Positions 1-4,844 of a stretch of DNA of 8,542 bases are shown one piece after another. The translations under genes were made by a program, and so were the position numbers. The number at the start of each line of letters is the position of its first letter. The first letter of the stretch is position 1. Origin of the DNA: Mucilaginibacter sp. UBA5151 (lineage in GTDB: Bacteria > Bacteroidota > Bacteroidia > Sphingobacteriales > Sphingobacteriaceae); the NCBI GenBank assembly GCA_002413785.1, contig DHXR01000029.1:1-8542 (forward strand), read 5' to 3'. Under the pieces are notes generated by a model that had not been told where the DNA came from, did no database searches, and worked only from the letters and a program-made list of their open reading frames with translations.

Positions 1-1
1 G

Positions 2-106
2 ATAATTGATATTCACCAAGCCCTAATTAGTTTCTACAAAGCGGTAGCCCCGATGGGGCAAATTGCAATGATATCCAATTCTTATATCGAACTCGCGTTA
101 GTTTAA
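2..106 (+). CDS. C-terminal end of a truncated gene, possibly a SAM hydroxide adenosyltransferase (DUF62-like)
   Basis: The frame is open from the left edge to a TAA at 104-106 and gives 34 residues; the start lies outside the window. It runs convergently towards the hydrolase gene, whose stop is only 29 bp away, which fits an ordinary gene end. The tail contains Y-x-x-V, then MGQIAMISNSYIELAL. This resembles the C-terminal signature of SAM hydroxide adenosyltransferases (DUF62), in which a Gly is followed by a short strand, an NS or NSxG, and a [IL]EIA[IV] strand. The family usually continues with a conserved Asn/Gly-Asn-Ala stretch that is absent here, so the assignment is a guess from a short segment. 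Coding status is supported mainly by the open frame and the convergent layout; function is uncertain. Confidence 0.4.
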   Translation: MIDIHQALISFYKAVAPMGQIAMISNSYIELALV

Positions 107-135
107 ACAAAAAATACAAATCAATATTCACGCAC

Positions 136-1800
136 TTACCCCCAGTCAAAATCAACTTCCCTGCCGTTCAATTTCCATTTGGCTGGCAAGGGGTTAGTTA
201 ACCAATCCAAAGGCTCGCCGATGGGCTGTACTTTTGCAGCTTTGGCAAAGCATTGTTTAATAAAGGCTTTCTGCTCGGCGCCTAATGCTTCGGGCTGAGC
301 AGAAATGAAGAGCGGGGCGCTGCTTTCGGCAAGCAACTCCATCCATTGCTTATTTTTATCCCAGGACACCTCATTGGTTAAGCCGACACAGTCACCGTCA
401 ACAGCATAAAAAGTATTGTGCTGCGGCATCCGGAACCCGAGGGTATTTACCCCCATTTTACGGGTACGGGCCCATTCTTTGCCGCTGGTATCGTCGCCAA
501 TGCGGTTAAGCTCGAAAACACCGGCTGATAAATGGCTCATGGTATTACAACCGATGAGGTACATATCATCAGCTGCCTCCCTGATCGAACTGTACAGGTG
601 GTTAATGATCTCGGCGGTTGTTTTGCCTTTATCATTAAAGCTCCAGCCCGGCGAAGTAATGGCATCGGTCATCTCAAGTCCCCACCTGCCTGTTATATCG
701 TAGGTGCTGTAATCATGTTTTACCATTTCAAAGCCCCATTGCTTGTAAATGGCAATATTATTTTTTACCCTTTCAATATTTTCGGGTATGGTAGGATCAA
801 GTACCGGGTTTTTGGGGTCATCCCTTCCGGGAATTTTAGGGGCCAGCAAATTAGGGCTGTCGTTATATTTTGCGCATAGGGCGCGGGTCCACAAACCGGG
901 ACGCATGCCCAGTTTTACAATATCTTCCGCCATCAGGTGCATGTCCCTGAATTTATCGTTGGGCTTCGAAAAATCATCGGCCCAGCCACCATCCCCCGGC
1001 AGATATGGCGAATATACCGCCCAGCCTGCGTCGATTACCGAGAAGGGGCGGTTATCAGTATCTGTTACCAGGTCGGCCATTAACGCAGTTAGTTCTTTGA
1101 TTAGTTTGGCCGAATTATTCCCGTATGCGTAGTACCAGTCGTTTATGCCATAAACGGGTTGTTTTGGCAGACGTGGTTTTTCGCACATCAGTTTACAAAA
1201 TCGCCTTGCCGTTAAAAAAGGGGTCTCATCAGCGGTGTTGCCGGTTGTAATGATGTCGGCTGCATGTAGTTTGCGTGCGCCCAATTGTACACCCGCGCCG
1301 CCGGAATGCGTATCACACGTTAATTCCAGGCTGTTTTGATTGACCGTCCACCAGCAAATAGCATTGCAGCCGGTTTTTACGCCAAAGCAGGCGGTTTGTA
1401 CATCATCATGCATTAATACATACCAAGGGTTTTTCGCTTTGCTGTCCGGGTTTTTCCAGGCGACATCGCCGTAGGTGCGTTCCCAATGATCGCCTAAAAC
1501 CTTCGCAGCCGGGTTAACCGGGTATTTCCATTTTAAACGCACGCCACTTAGAGCGGCGGATGGCGACTGCACATAAACGCCCAGGGCATTGCCATTGTTT
1601 TTAAGGCTTACTTCAATATCCTTAAAAGTAAACGACGAGCCGCCCAATGATTTTAGTTGAAACCAGCCGGCATCCGTTTGCGCCCATACCTCATCGGGCG
1701 TATTTATTAAAGGGCTATTGCCTGCGGCATAAGTAAGCCTGTTGAATAACAAAGCTGCCGTGGTGCCGGCAGAAAGTTTTACGAAATGCCGTCGGTGCAT
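136..1800 (-). CDS. Secreted clan GH-D glycoside hydrolase, GH36/melibiase-like (putative alpha-galactosidase)
   Basis: A 554-residue protein. The N-terminus, MHRRHFVKLS followed by a hydrophobic stretch to about residue 26, is a twin-arginine (Tat) signal (RRxFVK), so export in folded form is likely. Residues 30-200 form a beta-rich N-terminal domain. Residues about 215-500 look like the catalytic (beta/alpha)8 barrel: YGINDWYYAYG (217-227), VIDAGW (255-260), GLW (302-304), KHDYST (361-366) and RIGDDTSG (433-440). In clan GH-D (GH27/GH36/GH31) the nucleophile is an Asp on a K-x-D strand, here probably D363, and the acid/base is a later Asp, here D436 or D437. PLFIS (496-500) fits the usual end of the barrel, and a short beta region follows. 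The exact substrate (alpha-galactoside or another alpha-glycan) cannot be read. No SusC/SusD pair or other hydrolase lies alongside, so it appears monocistronic. The start is the ATG at 1800, required for the Tat motif. Confidence 0.8.
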   Translation of the reverse strand: MHRRHFVKLSAGTTAALLFNRLTYAAGNSPLINTPDEVWAQTDAGWFQLKSLGGSSFTFKDIEVSLKNNGNALGVYVQSPSAALSGVRLKWKYPVNPAAKVLGDHWERTYGDVAWKNPDSKAKNPWYVLMHDDVQTACFGVKTGCNAICWWTVNQNSLELTCDTHSGGAGVQLGARKLHAADIITTGNTADETPFLTARRFCKLMCEKPRLPKQPVYGINDWYYAYGNNSAKLIKELTALMADLVTDTDNRPFSVIDAGWAVYSPYLPGDGGWADDFSKPNDKFRDMHLMAEDIVKLGMRPGLWTRALCAKYNDSPNLLAPKIPGRDDPKNPVLDPTIPENIERVKNNIAIYKQWGFEMVKHDYSTYDITGRWGLEMTDAITSPGWSFNDKGKTTAEIINHLYSSIREAADDMYLIGCNTMSHLSAGVFELNRIGDDTSGKEWARTRKMGVNTLGFRMPQHNTFYAVDGDCVGLTNEVSWDKNKQWMELLAESSAPLFISAQPEALGAEQKAFIKQCFAKAAKVQPIGEPLDWLTNPLPAKWKLNGREVDFDWG

Positions 1801-1858
1801 AATTTAAAATTAGTTTAAAATAAAAAAATAATGGGCGGTTTATTTGGGGTGCCGGTCA

Positions 1859-1890
1859 TAAAAGTAGGGTTTTTATCCTGTCACAACAAA
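1859..1890 (-). promoter_or_regulatory. Candidate Bacteroidota-type promoter for the GH36-like hydrolase
   Basis: Read on the minus strand, TTTG (1887-1890) is followed after 20 bp by TACTTTTA (1859-1866). This fits the Bacteroidota primary sigma consensus TTTG-N19-21-TAnnTTTG with one mismatch at the last G. It would give a leader of roughly 50 nt to the ATG at 1800. The AT-rich setting makes a chance match possible. Confidence 0.45.
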
Positions 1891-1957
1891 TTAAAAAAAC
1901 ACAGGTTGCCCTTTTTATTGAAATAGTAAGCGTTTTTTTGCTTTGGATGATTGGTTT

Positions 1958-1986
1958 TTATTGTATCGTTAAAAGCAATACAATAA
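1958..1986. repeat. 9-bp perfect inverted repeat in the divergent intergenic region
   Basis: TTATTGTAT (1958-1966) and ATACAATAA (1978-1986) are exact reverse complements separated by 11 bp. The repeat lies about 70 bp upstream of the ahpC -7 element and is not followed by a T-tract. It looks more like a protein-binding site or a weak cruciform than a terminator. No known operator was recognised. Confidence 0.5.
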
Positions 1987-1996
1987 TCAATTTATT

Positions 1997-2011
1997 ATAG
2001 ATAAAATCTAT
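1997..2011. promoter_or_regulatory. OxyR-like half-operator upstream of ahpC
   Basis: ATAGATAAAATCTAT is a perfect 6-bp-arm palindrome with a 3-bp centre. It matches all ten fixed positions of the published OxyR half-operator pattern ATAGnTnnnAnCTAT. Its centre is about 50 bp upstream of the ahpC -7 element, a reasonable place for an activator. The second half-site expected 7 bp further down (2019-2033) matches only 4 of 10 fixed positions, and the upstream one is no better, so this is one good half plus, at most, a degenerate partner. OxyR controls ahp genes in other Bacteroidota, which makes the role plausible; binding is inferred. Confidence 0.5.
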
Positions 2012-2053
2012 TACACATCAATTCTTTAGATAAAACAACTTCCTTTAAAAGGG

Positions 2054-2061
2054 TATATTTG
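2054..2061 (+). promoter_or_regulatory. Candidate -7 element of the ahpC promoter
   Basis: TATATTTG is an exact match to the Bacteroidota -7 consensus TAnnTTTG and lies 30 bp before the ahpC ATG, giving a leader of about 25 nt. No TTTG is found at the expected -33 distance (around 2029-2035). A missing -33 box fits a promoter that depends on an activator bound just upstream. Confidence 0.6.
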
Positions 2062-2091
2062 CAATAAATAAATAAAAAAACATAATTAAGT

Positions 2092-2637
2092 ATGCTAACT
2101 ATAGGTCAAAAATTCCCTCAATTTTCTAAAACTGCGGTTGTTAGTATTGAGAAAGGTAAAGAGTTCGAAACGATCACTTCTGATTTCCTTGTAAATGATG
2201 AAAATGTTTGGACAGTAATTTTTTGGTGGCCAAAGGATTTCACTTTTGTATGCCCTACCGAAATTGCTGAATTCAACAAAAACTACGGCGAATTCCGCGA
2301 CCGTGATACCCGCCTGATCGGAGCTTCAACCGATACTGAGTTTGTTCATGCTGCATGGAGAAGAAACCATGATGACCTGCGCGACCTGAAATTTCCGATG
2401 CTGGCCGATACTTCAAAATCATTGGCAGAAGAACTGGGCATTTTAGAGCCTAATGAAAAAATAGCTTACCGGGCTACTTTTATTATCGACCCAACCGGCA
2501 TTATCCGCTGGGTGTGTGTAAACGACCTGAGCGTTGGCCGTAACGTAAAAGAAGTTTTGCGTGTGCTTGACGCCTTGCAAACTGACGAGCTTTGCCCTTG
2601 TAACTGGGTGAAAGGTGAAGATACTTTAACTGTTTAA
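2092..2637 (+). CDS. ahpC: Alkyl hydroperoxide reductase AhpC, typical 2-Cys peroxiredoxin of the AhpD-linked type
   Basis: A 181-residue cytoplasmic peroxiredoxin that reduces hydrogen peroxide, organic hydroperoxides and probably peroxynitrite. The active-site motif P47-x3-T51-x2-C54 (in WWPKDFTFVCPTE) holds the peroxidatic cysteine, and R127 in YRATF is the expected catalytic arginine. The tail DELCPCNW carries C168 and C170, the spacing of the two C-terminal cysteines of mycobacterial AhpC. An extra C142 is present. Length, the TIG opening and SVGRNVxEVLRVLDALQ (147-163) closely resemble that actinobacterial subtype rather than the AhpF-dependent enterobacterial form. The ahpD gene follows 70 bp downstream, supporting AhpD as the reductant. 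The ATG at 2092 gives the family's normal N-terminus. There is no Shine-Dalgarno sequence; the leader is A-rich. Upstream lie an exact -7 box and an OxyR-like palindrome, pointing to peroxide induction. Confidence 0.95.
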   Translation: MLTIGQKFPQFSKTAVVSIEKGKEFETITSDFLVNDENVWTVIFWWPKDFTFVCPTEIAEFNKNYGEFRDRDTRLIGASTDTEFVHAAWRRNHDDLRDLKFPMLADTSKSLAEELGILEPNEKIAYRATFIIDPTGIIRWVCVNDLSVGRNVKEVLRVLDALQTDELCPCNWVKGEDTLTV

Positions 2638-2655
2638 TGAATTAACACTGAAAGG

Positions 2656-2686
2656 CCCCGCATCTGAGTTGGTGCGGGGGTTTTTT
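2656..2686 (+). terminator. Intrinsic terminator between ahpC and ahpD
   Basis: CCCCGCA (2656-2662) pairs perfectly with TGCGGGG (2673-2679) around a 10-nt loop, and six T residues follow at 2681-2686. This is a strong rho-independent terminator 18 bp behind the ahpC stop. It sits before the ahpD ATG, so ahpD would be expressed by read-through or from its own weak promoter. Confidence 0.85.
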
Positions 2687-2707
2687 ATACCCATAGATCC
2701 TGAAAAA

Positions 2708-3292
2708 ATGAACGAATCGACTGAACTGATTATAGAAATACTGCAAAGCCTGGGCATCGATACCGCTTATCGCACAGAGAGCCTTACACTGCTTGAAAAC
2801 GGCGAATCACGCTACCTGCGCGACCTGAAGCTTAATCTTACCAGTACGCTTACGTCCGAACACCTGACCGCCAAAGAATGTGCCCTGCTTGGCCTTTCAA
2901 TAGCTGTCAACAACAACAATACGGTTTTAACCAGGTTTTTTACCCGCTACGCCCATGAGCAGGGCGCTACGGCTGCCGAAACAGCAGAAGCTGCGGGTTG
3001 CGCATCATTACTGGCCTCAAACAATGTATTTTATCGCTTCCGTCATTTTACACAAAAAGAAAAATATACGCAATTACCGGCCCGTATCCGCATGCAACTG
3101 ATGATGAAGCCTGTAACCGGGAAAGAATTCTTTGAGTTGCTTAGTCTGGCGGTTTCTGCTGTAAACGGTTGTGAAATGTGTGTGAACGCGCATGAAGACT
3201 CACTCATTAAGCTTGGCACTACAGAAGAACGCATTTTTGACGCCATTAGGATAGCCTCGCTGGTGACCGCCACAGGAAAAATAATATTTTAA
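2708..3292 (+). CDS. ahpD: Alkylhydroperoxidase AhpD (carboxymuconolactone decarboxylase fold), AhpC reductant
   Basis: A 194-residue all-helical protein of the AhpD/CMD family. In mycobacteria AhpD passes electrons from lipoylated succinyltransferase/dihydrolipoamide dehydrogenase to AhpC and has weak peroxidase activity itself. The C-terminal half carries the whole relay: E143, C155 and C158 in NGCEMC, and H162 in AHE. The spacing E-12-C-3-C-4-H equals that of mycobacterial AhpD (E118, C130, C133, H137). NNVFYRFRHF (105-114) and RIRMQLMMKP (126-135) also match family signatures. The open frame extends up to a TTG at 2669, but that codon lies inside the terminator loop and adds 13 residues encoded by hairpin and T-tract. 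The ATG at 2708, after an A-rich leader, is therefore taken as the start. The last 27 codons have a diverged second copy at 4640-4720. Confidence 0.92.
   Translation: MNESTELIIEILQSLGIDTAYRTESLTLLENGESRYLRDLKLNLTSTLTSEHLTAKECALLGLSIAVNNNNTVLTRFFTRYAHEQGATAAETAEAAGCASLLASNNVFYRFRHFTQKEKYTQLPARIRMQLMMKPVTGKEFFELLSLAVSAVNGCEMCVNAHEDSLIKLGTTEERIFDAIRIASLVTATGKIIF
3209..3292 (+). repeat. ahpD 3' end, copy 1 of a diverged direct repeat
   Basis: The last 27 codons and stop of ahpD are repeated at 4640-4723. By manual alignment 67 of 84 bases and 22 of 27 residues agree, with no gaps. The longest identical core is GAAGAACGCATTTTTGA (17 bp, 3224-3240 here). Confidence 0.85.
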
Positions 3293-3524
3293 CCATGTTT
3301 TTCATTTCAAAAATGAGATGAATACTTGCTTGAAATTCAGGACTAAGGCCTATCGTTCATAAGAATATGGCGCCGGCTATTTTTAATGTTACACGTAAAG
3401 CTGTGCAGCTGTCGAAATAATATGTTTTGATAAAGCGTTATTTCAACATAACTAATTATACTCAACTTTCGTATGCAAACGTTCATTCGTAGCTGAGTTT
3501 ACACGGAATGGTATTTTAAAAACG

Positions 3525-4622
3525 ATGATGACTACTGGCATTGCCCGCGAAATAAATTCAACTGATATCTTCAACTTAGAGCTTTTTTTTGAATTATCAC
3601 CTGATCTGTTATGTATAGCAGGGTTTGATGGCTATTTTAAAAAAATAAATCCAACAGTTTCAAAAACATTAGGTTACACAAATGAGGAATTGTTTGCAAA
3701 GCCAATAGATGAATTTGTTCATCCTGAAGACAGGGAACTTACCTCGAAAAAACGCCATAGTATTAAAAAAGATAACCCGCTGTTACATTTTGAAAACAGG
3801 TATATAACAAAAAGCGGTGAAATTGTATGGCTATCGTGGACCTCAATGCCCATAAAGAGTGAACAGGTTGTGTTCGCGATAGCTAAAAATATCACCCATA
3901 AAAAGAAGCTTGATGAGGATAGGAACCTATTGCTTAACAATTTAACAAAAATCAATAATGATCTGAAGCAACTAACTTATTCAACCTCACATGACCTGAG
4001 GTTGCCGGTCAGTAATTTGCTCTCTGTTTTTAATCTTTTGGATATATCTAAAATCCAGGATGACGAAACGCTTGAATTTATAGGGATGCTGAAGACTTCA
4101 ACCGAAAGCTTAAGGGATACTTTAAATAATTACGTTGATCTTTTAAGTCAGAAAAACGTATTAAATGTTCAAACTGAAGATTTAGATTTAAATGATAGCC
4201 TTAATGTAGCTCTGCATTCGTTAAGTTCTTTGATACAACATTCAAAAGCTAAGATCGATGTGGATTTTTCTGAATTTTTAACAGTTAGATTTAACAAGGC
4301 CTATCTTGAAAGCATATTTCTTAACCTTATCACCAACTCAATTAAATACGCTAAGTCTGAATTTTTCCCGGTAATTTCAATTTACACCAAATATGAGAAT
4401 GGTGTTAAACAGTTAATTTTTACTGATGAAGGCCAGGGATTTGATATGGATAATGTAAAAGATAAAATCTTTGGATTTAACCAGAAATTTCATAACCATG
4501 CCGATAGTAAAGGTATTGGTTTGTATTTAGTGTATAACCACATCGTTAGTTTAGGCGGCCGTGTAGCAATTGAAAGCAAGTTGAATGAAGGCGCCAGGTT
4601 TATAATTTCCTTTAAAGATTGA
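3525..4622 (+). CDS. Orphan cytoplasmic PAS-domain sensor histidine kinase
   Basis: A 365-residue kinase with no signal peptide or membrane segment, so it senses an internal cue. Residues about 18-125 form a PAS domain (ELSPDLLCIAGFDGYFKKIN, then GYTNEEL and HPEDRE), with a PAC-like strand ending NITHKKK (122-128). A short coiled linker leads to the HisKA domain with H-box SHDLRLP; H156 is the phosphoacceptor. The ATPase domain follows: N-box LITNSIKYA (268-276, N271), G1 DEGQGF (301-306), F-box FGFNQKFH (316-323) and G2 GIGL (330-333). All catalytic boxes look intact. No response regulator is present in the window and the protein has no receiver domain. The gene is clearly AT-richer than ahpC/ahpD (17 G/C of 60 at 3901-3960 against 39 of 60 at 2941-3000, lines chosen for contrast). 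It is bracketed by two ahpD 3' ends. ATGs at 3525 and 3528 are both possible starts. The ligand cannot be read. Confidence 0.88.
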   Translation: MMTTGIAREINSTDIFNLELFFELSPDLLCIAGFDGYFKKINPTVSKTLGYTNEELFAKPIDEFVHPEDRELTSKKRHSIKKDNPLLHFENRYITKSGEIVWLSWTSMPIKSEQVVFAIAKNITHKKKLDEDRNLLLNNLTKINNDLKQLTYSTSHDLRLPVSNLLSVFNLLDISKIQDDETLEFIGMLKTSTESLRDTLNNYVDLLSQKNVLNVQTEDLDLNDSLNVALHSLSSLIQHSKAKIDVDFSEFLTVRFNKAYLESIFLNLITNSIKYAKSEFFPVISIYTKYENGVKQLIFTDEGQGFDMDNVKDKIFGFNQKFHNHADSKGIGLYLVYNHIVSLGGRVAIESKLNEGARFIISFKD

Positions 4623-4744
4623 TTTTGGAGATCAGGCTTAAGCCGGGTATTACCGAAGAACGCATTTTTGATGCTGTAAGGATTGCCGCGCTGGTGACTG
4701 CTTCCGGGAAAATAATATTTTGATTGGGTTTTGCCTTTAAAGAT
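4609..4744. repeat. 11-bp direct repeat CCTTTAAAGAT flanking the ahpD remnant
   Basis: CCTTTAAAGAT occurs at 4609-4619, in the last codons of the kinase, and again at 4734-4744, 11 bp after the stop of the ahpD remnant. The remnant therefore sits exactly between the copies. GATCAG is also found near both (4630-4635 and 4742-4747). The motif is AT-rich and contains the palindrome TTTAAA, so coincidence is possible. Confidence 0.4.
4631..4723 (+). pseudogene. Remnant of a second ahpD: the C-terminal 27 codons and stop
   Basis: Read in the frame of 4631 this gives about 30 residues ending ERIFDAVRIAALVTASGKIIF before TGA. Over its last 27 codons it aligns without gaps to the end of the intact AhpD (22 of 27 residues). 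Many differences are at third codon positions (GAC/GAT, GCC/GCT, ACC/ACT, GGA/GGG), and the amino-acid changes are mostly conservative (I/V, S/A, T/S). This indicates an ahpD that diverged while still functional, not a recent duplication of the copy at 2708. The catalytic part with CxxC is missing. Similarity fades before 4640, where the kinase gene has just ended (stop at 4620-4622). There is no start or leader, so it is most likely untranslated debris. Whether the kinase insertion caused the truncation is inference. Confidence 0.82.
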
Positions 4745-4746
4745 CA

Positions 4747-4782
4747 GCTATTAATTTAAGCGTGGATGTTTAAATTAATAGC
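4747..4782. terminator. 13-bp inverted repeat between convergent genes, likely bidirectional terminator
   Basis: GCTATTAATTTAA (4747-4759) and TTAAATTAATAGC (4770-4782) are perfect reverse complements around a 10-nt loop. It lies between the + strand kinase/remnant and the minus-strand gene ending at 4845. The stem is AT-rich and there is no long T-tract on either side. Terminator function is inferred from its length and convergent position. Confidence 0.5.
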
Positions 4783-4844
4783 ATTCAAGTATGGACATTT
4801 GATTTCGGGCGGGGGAAACTTTAACAGCATTGTCAAAAGTATCT

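Noticed and set aside
47..59. GC-rich mini hairpin GCCCC-GAT-GGGGC downstream of the hydrolase gene
   Set aside because: It lies inside the open frame at the left edge, has only a 5-bp stem, and no T-tract follows on either strand, so terminator function is not supported.
416..1132. Three + strand open frames (416-703, 532-879, 749-1132) opposite the hydrolase
   Set aside because: They are antisense shadows of a well-supported enzyme with conserved motifs, and their predicted proteins show no family features.
3043..3273. Minus-strand open frame across ahpD
   Set aside because: Antisense to the conserved CxxC region of ahpD; low-complexity, unrecognisable product.
3293..3524. Search for a kinase promoter, small RNA or ahpD terminator in the 232-bp gap
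   Set aside because: TATGTTTT at 3421-3428 is close to a -7 box, but no TTTG lies at the right distance. CATTT-CAA-AAATG just after ahpD has only a 5-bp stem and no T-tract. Nothing is firm enough to list.
3719..3955. Minus-strand open frame inside the kinase gene
   Set aside because: Antisense to the PAS domain; no independent promoter or family signature.
4640..4723. The ahpD remnant as a functional small protein
   Set aside because: No ATG or leader lies in frame after the kinase stop, and the piece lacks the CxxC relay, so a translated product is unlikely.
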